A stretch of DNA of 64,000 nucleotides from JACDER01 sp963717765 (GTDB taxonomy: Bacteria; Actinomycetota; Thermoleophilia; Gaiellales; Gaiellaceae): contig CAVQWX010000007.1 in NCBI GenBank assembly GCA_963717765.1, forward strand, positions 329,417 to 393,416, read 5' to 3'. This document shows, piece by piece, positions 32,880-40,616 of this stretch. Below the pieces are notes generated by a model. It saw only the letters and a list, made by a program, of their open reading frames with translations. It made no database searches and had not been told where the DNA came from. The position numbers were made by a program, and so were the translations under genes. Position 1 is the first letter of the stretch. Every line of letters starts with the position of its first letter.

Positions 32880-34541
32880 CTAACGGCCGGTGATCTTCTT
32901 GATCGTGGCCTCGCAGACGTCCTCGGAGGCGCGCGCGCGGCACTTCCCGATGATCTGGTGGTACGGGTTCCACCAGCTGAAGAGGCTCGCGGAATTGCCC
33001 CGGCCGGGCTCCTTGGCGATAGCGAACATGTCGACGTGGTTGGCACTGGGCGCCTTGCCCGGCTGCGTCTTCTCGTGCGTCCAGGCAACGATCGAGTCAC
33101 CGTTGCCGTCGACGTAGCAGAGCCGGTGGCCGCCAAACTGGCCGTCCGGGTGGCTCCACGTTCCCGCGCCCTTCCACTGGCCGCGGTCGCAGCGCCCGCT
33201 GTTCTTCGCGACGCCGCTCTTGGAGACCTCGGCGTCGTAGAGGCTCAGCGCGTCCTCTCCGTTCTTGAAGAACGAGAGCGTGAGGTTGTCCGGGAAGGCG
33301 GCGGCGGCGTTTGCGGGCGGCGTGCAGACGTTGGTTTCGACGGCCTTCCCTTCCGGCTGGTTCTGCGTCGTGCAGGCACTTGCGACCTCGGTGGGAACGA
33401 CGACAGCCAGGAGTGAGCTCGCCGTCGTCGTGCTCGAGCTTCCGCCGGAGAGGGCGAGGATCCCGCCGACGATCCCGCCGGCGATGAGGACGAGCAGGAC
33501 GATCGCGACCGGGAGGAGCCACTTCTTCCGCTTCGGCCCGCCGTCTGCGGGCCCGGCCGCCTGGGGGGTGGCCGGAGCCGGCTGCTCCGCGACCGGCGGA
33601 GGAGGCGGCGAGGGCGGTGCTGCGCCGGCGGCGGCCCCCGCGGTAAGCACCGTCTCGGGGATGCGCGCCTGGTCGGACTGCTGGGTCCGTCGCGTCTCGG
33701 TTCCGATCAGCGCCTTGCGCATCGCCGCGGCGAACTCCGGCGTGGTGGCATAGCGGTCGTCCACGTTCTTCGCCATCGCCTTGGCGATGACGCCGTCCAC
33801 CTCGGGAGGCAGCTCGGGCCGCTTCTGCGTGGCGGACGGCGGAGGCTCGAGCAGGTGCGCGTACATGAGGGCAACTTCTGAATCCTTTTCGTACGCCGGC
33901 GCGCCGGTCAGCATCTCGTACAGGACGCAGCCGAGCGCGTACACGTCGGCGCGGCGGTCGAGCTCGCGCCCCTCGATTTGCTCCGGCGACGCGTAATCGG
34001 CCGTGCCCACGAACATGCCGGTCTTCGTCAGCGCACCGGCGGCGCGCTGTTTCGCGATCCCGAAGTCGGACAGGTACACGTGGTCGCCGCCCTCGTGTCC
34101 GTGGCCGGGGACGACGAGGATGTTGGCCGGCTTCACGTCGCGATGCACGAGGCCCTTCTCCTCGTGCGCGGCGTCCAGCGCGCTCGCCACCTGGCTCAGG
34201 ATCGAGGCGGCACGGGCGGGCGGCATAGGCCCCTCCGACTCGAGCACGGCCTTCAGCGTCGAGCCGCCGACGAAGCGCATCGCGATGTAGAAGACGCCGT
34301 CTTGGTCACCGGCTTCGTAGATGGGGATGACGTTCGGGTGGTCGAGTGAAGCTGCGAGGCGCGATTCTCGCGTGAAACGCTCCCGAAACGAGTCGTCCTG
34401 GCTGAGCTCCTGCATGAGGACCTTCAGCGCCACAGTTCGCTCCAGGCGCAGGTGCTGAGCGCGGTAGACGATGCTCATCCCGCCGCGGCCGACCACCTCT
34501 TCCAGCCGGTAGCCGGCGAACTCCGTTCCGACCTCTGGCAT
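32880..34541 (-). CDS. Transmembrane Ser/Thr protein kinase with extracytoplasmic domain
   Basis: About 553 aa. Kinase domain (about 8-275): GRGGMSIVYRA glycine loop, VALKVL lysine, HRDVKPANILV catalytic loop, SDFGIAK and GTADYASPEQ. A Pro/Ala-rich juxtamembrane segment, one membrane helix (about 341-366) and a C-terminal outside domain of about 190 aa with several Cys and Trp residues follow; this sensor domain is not one I recognise (no PASTA). ATG 34541 begins MPEVGTEFAGYRLEEVVG, the usual kinase start; a GTG at 34559 is possible. The adjacent FHA-cyclase is a natural downstream partner. Confidence 0.92.
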   Translation of the reverse strand: MPEVGTEFAGYRLEEVVGRGGMSIVYRAQHLRLERTVALKVLMQELSQDDSFRERFTRESRLAASLDHPNVIPIYEAGDQDGVFYIAMRFVGGSTLKAVLESEGPMPPARAASILSQVASALDAAHEEKGLVHRDVKPANILVVPGHGHEGGDHVYLSDFGIAKQRAAGALTKTGMFVGTADYASPEQIEGRELDRRADVYALGCVLYEMLTGAPAYEKDSEVALMYAHLLEPPPSATQKRPELPPEVDGVIAKAMAKNVDDRYATTPEFAAAMRKALIGTETRRTQQSDQARIPETVLTAGAAAGAAPPSPPPPPVAEQPAPATPQAAGPADGGPKRKKWLLPVAIVLLVLIAGGIVGGILALSGGSSSTTTASSLLAVVVPTEVASACTTQNQPEGKAVETNVCTPPANAAAAFPDNLTLSFFKNGEDALSLYDAEVSKSGVAKNSGRCDRGQWKGAGTWSHPDGQFGGHRLCYVDGNGDSIVAWTHEKTQPGKAPSANHVDMFAIAKEPGRGNSASLFSWWNPYHQIIGKCRARASEDVCEATIKKITGR

Positions 34542-34648
34542 CCAGGCTGAGTTGGTCACTCACGCAGTTGTAACAGACCGGTCGTAATCCGGTAGGAGGG
34601 GTCGGTTCACCTTGGGGAATTGACGGACGACGGCTAGAGTGTGCAGTC

Positions 34649-35686
34649 GTGCGGACTCTGTGGCCGAAGCTGTTCGTTGTCGCTGCTGCGGCGCTCCTTG
34701 TCGTACTCGGTGTGAGCTCCGCTGCGGCTTCGCCCACAGGCAACCACCTCGTCTGGAGCGATCCCACTGGGGACAACCAAAGCCAGTCCTCGACCGTCTA
34801 CGCTTCCGACATCCGTCAGGTCGAGCTGACGAGTCAGGACAACGGCGCGGTCAAGATCGCAATCACGCTGGTGGACGGAGACGGCAAGCTCGTCTCCGGC
34901 GACGAGCTCGATGTGCTGATCGACTATGACCGGAACCAGAGCACCGGCCAGAGCGGCTTCGACATAGAGCTCGTTGCCACGGGACATTCCGGCTCTGCCG
35001 CAACCTTCGTTCTCTGTCGTCTCAGCGGGACCCGCTCGTGCGAGGAAGGGCCGACCGATTGGGCCCATGACACTCCAGGAACGACCACAGGGACGCACGT
35101 GGTCGACTTCAACGTGTCCGCGGGGGTCGCGGCGTTCGATTTCGGCGTGGTCGAGTCGTACACGAGCGGATCGACCACCTTGAAGGACATCGCGCCCAAC
35201 AGCGGTCTCTACACGTTCGAGCTCAAGGCCGATCCCGATCACGACGGCGTGCAGGGCACTTCCGACAAGTGTCCGACCGTCGCCGCGCGAGGCAAGAGCG
35301 ACGCCAACCACAACGGCTGCCCAGGGCCCTTCAAGCTCATCGGGACGAAGGAAGCACATTTCAGCGGGGTCGTCTTCCGGTCGTTCATGAGACTCAACGA
35401 GGTTCGGGTAACGGGAACGCCCCCCGGATCGCGCGTGGTCTTCTCCTCTCCCAGGGGCAGAGATTCGGCCGCGGTGAACAGCTCGGGCGTCGCGAAGAGC
35501 CGCCGCGTCAAGGGCGATTTCCGCTACGGGTCGGTGATCACGATCCGGATCACCAAGCCGCAGTTTGTAGGAGTTTTCCTGAAGGAGAAGGTCGGGCGAG
35601 GCGGCCTTCAGGTGCTGCAGCGACGCTGCATCCCCGCGACCGGCGGCTCGCCGGTCAAGTGCAGCGGCAAGCTCAAGGGCAGCTAG
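34649..35686 (+). CDS. Secreted protein with calcium-type Asp-rich repeat, unknown function
   Basis: 345 aa. A Sec signal peptide (about 1-28, LFVVAAAALLVVLGVSSAAASPT) is followed by a beta-rich domain (about 30-195) and a thrombospondin-type-3-like acidic stretch (DPDHDGVQGTSDKCP, about 194-208) ending in NHNGCPG. The C-terminal 120 residues look like an immunoglobulin-like repeat (FRSFMRLNEVRVTGTPPGSRV). Secreted or surface-bound; no enzyme motif is seen. It is divergent from the kinase gene, with about 90-107 nt between starts. Confidence 0.78.
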   Translation: MRTLWPKLFVVAAAALLVVLGVSSAAASPTGNHLVWSDPTGDNQSQSSTVYASDIRQVELTSQDNGAVKIAITLVDGDGKLVSGDELDVLIDYDRNQSTGQSGFDIELVATGHSGSAATFVLCRLSGTRSCEEGPTDWAHDTPGTTTGTHVVDFNVSAGVAAFDFGVVESYTSGSTTLKDIAPNSGLYTFELKADPDHDGVQGTSDKCPTVAARGKSDANHNGCPGPFKLIGTKEAHFSGVVFRSFMRLNEVRVTGTPPGSRVVFSSPRGRDSAAVNSSGVAKSRRVKGDFRYGSVITIRITKPQFVGVFLKEKVGRGGLQVLQRRCIPATGGSPVKCSGKLKGS

Positions 35687-35716
35687 GCTCCCGCGCAGCC
35701 CCGTCACGCACGGACG

Positions 35717-35781
35717 TGAGGGAGGGAGTTGAACCCACGTCGGGCCTAACGGCCCGGAACCGTCTCGAAACGGTTCCGGGC
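35717..35781 (-). pseudogene. Partial tRNA-Ser copy (3' half) merging into a perfect hairpin
   Basis: About 40 bp (35717-35760) match the variable arm and T-arm of the adjacent tRNA-Ser(CGA) (shared GTTGAACCC/CGTCGGGCCTAACGGCCCG-type sequence). The 5' half and acceptor strand are absent and the T-stem has mismatches. It runs into a perfect 12-bp hairpin, GCCCGGAACCGT (35752-35763) with ACGGTTCCGGGC (35770-35781). It could be an att-site scar, a decayed duplicate or a terminator. Confidence 0.65.
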
Positions 35782-35806
35782 GTGTGCGAGTTTCAACCCA
35801 ATCCAG

Positions 35807-35895
35807 CGGAGGGGGAGGGATTTGAACCCTCGTCGGACCTAACGGCCCGAAACGGTTTTCGAGACCGCCGCATTCGACCGCTCTGCCACCCCTCC
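35807..35895 (-). tRNA. tRNA-Ser(CGA)
   Basis: 89 nt on the minus strand: acceptor GGAGGGG with CCCCTCC plus discriminator G, anticodon loop CTCGAAA (anticodon CGA), a long class II variable arm and T-loop TTCAAAT. CCA is not encoded. It decodes UCG serine codons. Confidence 0.93.
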
Positions 35896-35920
35896 GAGCG
35901 CCGTCACACAGACGGCGAAG

Positions 35921-36011
35921 CGGAGAAGGAGGGATTCGAACCCTCGAAGGAGGTAATGACCCCCTTAACGCCTTAGCAGGGCGCCGCCTTCAGCCACTCG
36001 GCCACTTCTCC
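35921..36011 (-). tRNA. tRNA-Ser(GCT)
   Basis: 91 nt on the minus strand: acceptor GGAGAAG with CTTCTCC plus discriminator G, anticodon loop CTGCTAA (anticodon GCT), long variable arm, T-loop TTCGAAT. CCA is not encoded. It decodes AGC/AGU and lies 25 bp upstream of tRNA-Ser(CGA) in the same orientation. Confidence 0.94.
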
Positions 36012-36114
36012 GGGCGCAGCCAGGATAGCGCACCGCCTCGCCGGCTCTGATCCAGGTCTTGACACGCTCTCGGAATAGTCGTAGCGTGCGCCAGGAATCG
36101 ACCCACCGAAGACA

Positions 36115-36215
36115 AGGCGTTGGCAGTGCGCGCCTGCACACGGGTTCACGCATCATGGGAGCGCAGGGCCCGTTATGGCTGACTGGCCGATGCTCGGCGC
36201 GCACTGCCAACGCCT
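36115..36215. repeat. Perfect 20-bp inverted repeat with 61-nt spacer
   Basis: AGGCGTTGGCAGTGCGCGCC at 36115-36134 is the exact reverse complement of 36196-36215. It lies in the 266-bp gap between tRNA-Ser(GCT) and the 3' end of the amino-acid ABC transporter operon. No gene is visible in the gap. It may be a long-hairpin terminator, a small non-autonomous mobile element or a regulatory RNA; it lacks the cores of the 163-bp family. Confidence 0.85.
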
Positions 36216-36281
36216 CGACCTTTTTGCTTCCGCAGTCTGTATGAGTGTTTCAGTCGCGGCGGCTTATGTCAAACCGGGTAG

Positions 36282-37037
36282 TCACAGCCTCCCCGCTTCG
36301 ATGAATCGCTCGAGGAACCGGCGCGTCCGCTCCTCGCGCGGCGCGGTGAGAATCTGCGCCGGAGGGCCTTCCTCCAGGATCACGCCCGCGTCCAGAAAGC
36401 ACACGCGGCTCGCGATGTCCCGCGCGAATGCCATCTCGTGCGTGGCGATCAGCATGGTCATGCCGCCTTGGGCGAGCTCGCGGATGACCTCGAGCACCTC
36501 CGCGACGAGCTCCGGGTCGAGAGCGCTCGTCACCTCGTCCAGCAGCAGGAGGCTCGGCTTCATCGCGAGCGCGCGCACGATTGCAGCGCGCTGCTGCTGG
36601 CCGCCGGAGAGCCGGTCGGGATACTCGTCCTGCTTGTCGGCGAGCCCGAAGCGGGCGAGCAGCTCCTTCGCGCGCGCCTCCGCCTCGTCGCGCGACACCC
36701 CCAGCACCTTCCGCGGCGCGAGCGTCACGTTGTTCAGCACGCTCATGTGCGGGAAGAGGTTGTAGGCCTGGAAGACGATCCCGATGCCGCGGCGGACGCT
36801 GTTCACGTCGACGCCGCGCTCGGTCACGTCGCGGCCGGCCACGACGATCCGGCCGGAGTCGATCGGCTCGAGCAGGTTGACGCAGCGTAGGAGGGTTGAC
36901 TTGCCCGATCCGGACGCGCCGATCAGACAGACGACCTCGTGGGATGCGACGGCGAGGCTGATCCCTTTGAGCACCTCGTTGTGGCCGAATGACTTGTGCA
37001 GGTCGACGACCCGCAGGGCCTCCGCGCTCTCGGTCAC
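36282..37037 (-). CDS. Polar amino-acid ABC transporter ATP-binding protein
   Basis: 251 aa, GlnQ/HisP type: LHKSFGHNEVLKGISL, Walker A GASGSGKST, Q-loop VFQAYNLFPHM, signature LSGGQQQRAAIVRALA, Walker B LLLLDEVTSALDPE and switch ATHEM. It energises uptake through the permease encoded upstream. GTG 37037 overlaps the permease TGA (GTGA). Confidence 0.92.
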   Translation of the reverse strand: MTESAEALRVVDLHKSFGHNEVLKGISLAVASHEVVCLIGASGSGKSTLLRCVNLLEPIDSGRIVVAGRDVTERGVDVNSVRRGIGIVFQAYNLFPHMSVLNNVTLAPRKVLGVSRDEAEARAKELLARFGLADKQDEYPDRLSGGQQQRAAIVRALAMKPSLLLLDEVTSALDPELVAEVLEVIRELAQGGMTMLIATHEMAFARDIASRVCFLDAGVILEEGPPAQILTAPREERTRRFLERFIEAGRL

Positions 37038-37906
37038 GGCTGGCCTGCGAGCTGGCGGCGACGGTCTCTCGCCACGAGCCAATCTGTGAACCGCGCGAGC
37101 GGTACGGTGATGGCGATGAACAGGATCGCCGTGCACAGATACGGCGTGAAGTTGAACGTCGCCGCCTCGTCGATCTGCGCCTGGCGGAAGGCCTCCACGG
37201 GGCCGATGAGCGCCACGAGCGCAGAATCCTTCTGCAGTCCGATGAAGTCGTTCAGCAACGGAGGGACGACGCGGCGCACCGCCTGGGGGAGGATCACGTA
37301 CCGCAGAGACTGCGCGCGATTGAGCCCGAGCGATCGCGCCGCAGACTCCTGGCTGGGGTGGACCGAGTCAATGCCCGCCCGGTAGACCTCTGCGACATAC
37401 GCCGAATACACCAGGACGAGTGAGGCGATCCCCCAGAAGAGCGGCGAGCTCGGGACCCACGAAAGCTGGAGCGCCGGCGCGCCGAAGCCGAGCATGAAGA
37501 TGACGAGGATCGTCGGCACTCCACGGAAGAGGTCGGTGTACGCGATCGCGAGGATCCGCACGGGGAAGAAGACCGGGCCCGGGAGGCCGCGCAGCACGGC
37601 AATCAGGAGCGCGAACACGAGGATGATCGCCTCGGCGATCAGGAAGATGCGGATGTTGAGCAGGAAGGCGTGCGCGATTTCCGGGAACGACTCCGCGAAG
37701 ATCTGCGGATCGAAGAACGCCTTCTTCACCTCGGGCCAGCCGGGTGAGGTCACGATGATGGCGGCGATCGCGCCGAAGAAGACGATCGTGCTCGCGGTCG
37801 CGATGGCGAGCGAACGCGTCCCGCCGTCGCCTCCGAGTATGCGCGAGCGGCGGCTGCCGGGCGCTACTGGTGGATCAGCGGGGCGTGCGCCTTGCTCGTG
37901 ATCCAC
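37034..37906 (-). CDS. Polar amino-acid ABC transporter permease
   Basis: 290 aa, HisM/GlnP-type membrane protein with the EAA loop ESAARSLGLNRAQSLRYVILPQAVRRVVPP and about five to six helices. The GTG at 37906 overlaps the 3' end of the binding-protein gene by 43 nt; no later start fits before the first helix. It forms the channel, probably as a homodimer because only one permease gene is present. Confidence 0.88.
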   Translation of the reverse strand: MDHEQGARPADPPVAPGSRRSRILGGDGGTRSLAIATASTIVFFGAIAAIIVTSPGWPEVKKAFFDPQIFAESFPEIAHAFLLNIRIFLIAEAIILVFALLIAVLRGLPGPVFFPVRILAIAYTDLFRGVPTILVIFMLGFGAPALQLSWVPSSPLFWGIASLVLVYSAYVAEVYRAGIDSVHPSQESAARSLGLNRAQSLRYVILPQAVRRVVPPLLNDFIGLQKDSALVALIGPVEAFRQAQIDEAATFNFTPYLCTAILFIAITVPLARFTDWLVARDRRRQLAGQP

Positions 37907-38763
37907 TGCTCCTCGAGCTTCTGGATCTTCCCGTCCTGCTTCAGCGCCTCGATCGCCTTGTTGACGCAGGGAGCGAGCGGGTTGCCCTTCTCGAACGTGA
38001 CCCCGAAGTACTCCTGCTTGCCGATCGTCGGCAAGCGGCCGACGAGCGTCGCGTTCGAGAGCTGGACGTTCGCGATGTAGTACGCGGTCGGGAAGTCGGT
38101 GACCAGGCCGTCGATCTGCCCGACCTTCAGCGCTGCGACGTTGGCGTCGAGCGTGTCATAGACGAGCGGCTTGTTCGTCGGCTTGATGTTGTCGTTGATG
38201 TAGTCATAACTGGTCGTCCCGACGACGACGCCCAGCTTCGCGTCCTCGAGGTCGGAGAATGAGGTCGCCTTCGCGATGGGCGTGTCCTTCAGGGCGACGA
38301 GCGACTGCTCGTTGTTGAAGTACGGCTTGCTGAAGGTGACCGCCTTCGCCCTTTGCGGGTTGTAGGAGATCTGCTGCATGGCGAAGTCGAAGTCCTTCGG
38401 GCCGGGCTTGAACGTCAGGTTGAAGGCGACCGGGACCCACTTGACCTGATTCTTCGTGAACCCGAGCTCTTTGGCCATGGCGTAGGCGACGGCGCTCTCG
38501 TATCCCTGGCCGGTCGTCGGGTCGTTGACCTTGAAGACGGAGCCCTTCTTCGTGCCGCCCTCGTACCACGGCGCGTACGCCGGATTACCGGTTCCGATCG
38601 TGAGCGTGTTCGCGGTGACCAGCTTCAGCTGTTTCTTGGTGCACGAGCTGGCCGAGGTGGTCTTGGAGCCCGTCGAGGTCGAGCTGCCGCCGCCGCCCCC
38701 GCCGCAGCCCGCGGCGATTCCGGCCAGGACGGCCAGAAGGGTGAACGCGGCGGCGCGGCGCAT
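37864..38763 (-). CDS. Amino-acid ABC transporter substrate-binding lipoprotein
   Basis: 299 aa. Lipoprotein signal with lipobox LAGIAAGC (Cys about 20), a Gly/Ser-rich tether, then a type 2 periplasmic-binding fold (family 3): NPAYAPWYEGG, GYESAVAYAMAKELG, FDFAMQQISYNPQRAKAVTFSKPY, GVVVGTTSYDY. It delivers a polar amino acid or similar solute to the permease. First gene of the three-gene operon. Confidence 0.9.
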   Translation of the reverse strand: MRRAAAFTLLAVLAGIAAGCGGGGGGSSTSTGSKTTSASSCTKKQLKLVTANTLTIGTGNPAYAPWYEGGTKKGSVFKVNDPTTGQGYESAVAYAMAKELGFTKNQVKWVPVAFNLTFKPGPKDFDFAMQQISYNPQRAKAVTFSKPYFNNEQSLVALKDTPIAKATSFSDLEDAKLGVVVGTTSYDYINDNIKPTNKPLVYDTLDANVAALKVGQIDGLVTDFPTAYYIANVQLSNATLVGRLPTIGKQEYFGVTFEKGNPLAPCVNKAIEALKQDGKIQKLEEQWITSKAHAPLIHQ

Positions 38764-38830
38764 GAAGGCGCGACCCTAGCACGCCGTGACACGGCTTTCG
38801 AACGGTGCCGGATAGACCCGTGAGAGACGG

Positions 38831-39571
38831 TCAGGAGCCTCGGGCCTTCTCGATGACGGCGACGTACACAGGCCCGTCGTCCTCGATCATGCCCGCGAGC
38901 CGCCAGCCGGTTCCGTCCAGGATCTCCTCAAGCTCATCGCGCGAGAGGAACAGGTAGTCGAACCACGCGCCGGCGAGGTCCCTGAAGCGGATGCGGATCC
39001 TGATCTGGCCGCCCAGGCGTCCCCGCGATCGGTTGCGCTCGTGGTAGGCGAGGTGCTCCCGCGGGGCGTCGCCACCGCCGTAGGGGTCGAGGCACTCGCC
39101 CAGGATCCGTGCCCGCTCCGACGTGATTCGCGCGAGACGACGCAGTATGCGCGGCGCCTTCGTCCGAGACGAGAGCAGAGCCAGGTTGTTGCCGAACATG
39201 ACAACAGTGTCGAATGTGCCAAGTGAATCGTCCACGTCCTCGATGCGCATCACCCGCGCGTCGCGCACCCCGCGGCGCCGGCAGGCCTCGATCGTGCCGG
39301 GCGACGCGTCGATCGCGACGACGTCGTTTCCCTTCTGCTGGAAGTGCAGCGGGATGCGGCCGCCGCCGGCTCCGACGTCGAGGATCCTCCCGCGGGCGAA
39401 GCGAAGTGCCCGCCGCTGCCGCCCCGGCCACTTGGGGTACGGCGCGAGGTAATACGCGGGGCCGAAGCGACTCGCCATGATGAAGCCGTCATCGCGCTCC
39501 ACGATCTCGAGGATGTCGGGATCGTCGAGCGAGGCGAGAATCATCTCGCCGTACGCGTCGCCGATCTTCAT
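38831..39571 (-). CDS. SAM-dependent methyltransferase
   Basis: 246 aa class I methyltransferase: motif I ILDVGAGGGRIPLHF, VVAIDASPGTIEACRRRG, and VVMFGNNLALL at motif III-IV. The C-terminal part includes RIRIRFRDLAGAWFDYLFLSRDELEEIL, seen in small-molecule methyltransferases. ATG 39571 overlaps the stop of the DNA ligase gene (ATGA). The substrate is unknown; pairing with a DNA ligase does not by itself suggest DNA modification. Confidence 0.8.
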   Translation of the reverse strand: MKIGDAYGEMILASLDDPDILEIVERDDGFIMASRFGPAYYLAPYPKWPGRQRRALRFARGRILDVGAGGGRIPLHFQQKGNDVVAIDASPGTIEACRRRGVRDARVMRIEDVDDSLGTFDTVVMFGNNLALLSSRTKAPRILRRLARITSERARILGECLDPYGGGDAPREHLAYHERNRSRGRLGGQIRIRIRFRDLAGAWFDYLFLSRDELEEILDGTGWRLAGMIEDDGPVYVAVIEKARGS

Positions 39572-40593
39572 GGCTTCAGGAGCGACTCGACCGTCGGGTC
39601 GCCCCGGCGGCGCGGCGGGCGCACCTCGCGCCAGGTGCAGTCCTTGGGATCCTTGTCCGGGCGGAACCGGATGAGCCGCGTACCGTGCCGGAAGCGGTTC
39701 TTCTCGAGCTTGTCGAAGCGGACCTCGCAGACGAGCTCCGGGCGCACAGGATTCCAGTCGAGCTCCTTTCCGCGCGACCAGCGGCTCTGGCCGCCGGGCG
39801 TGCGCTCCGCCGAGATGAAGCCGGGCTCGACGAGCGGCGGGAGCAGCTCCTGGAGCTGCCGCTGGACAGGAGCGGAGATGCCGGAGCAGTGGCCGACGAA
39901 ATCGAGCTCGCCGTTGTCGTTGTAAAGCCCGAGCAGGAGTGTCGAGATCTTTCCCTCGACCTTCTCGCTCATGCGAAATCCGACGATCACGCAGTCGGCC
40001 GTCCGGTGCGGCTTGATCTTGACGACACCGTCGCGCGAGCCGGGCAGGTACGGGAGATGGAGCTTCTTGGCGATGACCCCGTCCAGCCCGGCGGCCTCGA
40101 GTCGTTGGAGCCAGCGCTTGGCCTGGGCGAGGTCGTAGGAGACTGGCGAGAGCTGGAAGCCCTTGACCTTCTTCTCGAGGAATCGCCGCCGGTCGGCGAG
40201 TGCAAGCTCGTGCACGGCCTCGCCGTTCCAGAGGAGGACGTCGAAGGCGATGAACTGGGCGGGGATCTCGGCGGCCAGCTTCTGGACGCGGCTCTCGGCG
40301 GGGTGCAGGCGCATCTGCATGGAGTCGAAGTCGAGCTTGCCGTCCTTGGAGATGACGATCTCGCCGTCGAGCGCCGAGCTGGAAGGGAGGAGGTCGCCGA
40401 GGGGCCGCAGCTCGGGGAAGTAGCGCAGGAGCGGGCGGCCGTTGCGGCTCCAGAGCGCCAGCTCCCCGCTCGTGTTCTCGAGCACGCCGCGGAACCCGTC
40501 CCACTTCGGCTCGTACTGCCAGTCGTCCGAGGTCGGCAGCTCAGAGACGAGCTCGGCCTCCATCGGTGGGAATGGAACTTCACGTGCGGGCAT
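39568..40593 (-). CDS. ATP-dependent DNA ligase (LigC-like)
   Basis: 341 aa. Adenylation lysine in YEPKWDGFRG (Lys30), DGEIV motif III, FIAFDVLLWNG motif IIIa, EGVIAK-like LDGVIAKKL motif IV and VVKIKPHRTADCVIVG motif V, followed by an OB domain. Length and layout match actinobacterial LigC used in end-joining and repair. No Ku or polymerase/nuclease partner is nearby. The start is only 23 nt from the divergent fabF start. Confidence 0.9.
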   Translation of the reverse strand: MPAREVPFPPMEAELVSELPTSDDWQYEPKWDGFRGVLENTSGELALWSRNGRPLLRYFPELRPLGDLLPSSSALDGEIVISKDGKLDFDSMQMRLHPAESRVQKLAAEIPAQFIAFDVLLWNGEAVHELALADRRRFLEKKVKGFQLSPVSYDLAQAKRWLQRLEAAGLDGVIAKKLHLPYLPGSRDGVVKIKPHRTADCVIVGFRMSEKVEGKISTLLLGLYNDNGELDFVGHCSGISAPVQRQLQELLPPLVEPGFISAERTPGGQSRWSRGKELDWNPVRPELVCEVRFDKLEKNRFRHGTRLIRFRPDKDPKDCTWREVRPPRRRGDPTVESLLKP

Positions 40594-40616
40594 GTCTCAA
40601 GACTAAGCTGCGCACC

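Noticed and set aside
35700..36015. CRISPR-like repetition (recurring CTAACGGCCCG and GGAGGGA segments)
   Set aside because: Explained by two tRNA-Ser genes and a partial tRNA copy.
38831..40593. Methyltransferase plus DNA ligase as a DNA-modification or defence pair
   Set aside because: The methyltransferase has small-molecule features and no DNA-MTase catalytic motif (DPPY/NPPF or PCQ); the ligase is a normal LigC type.
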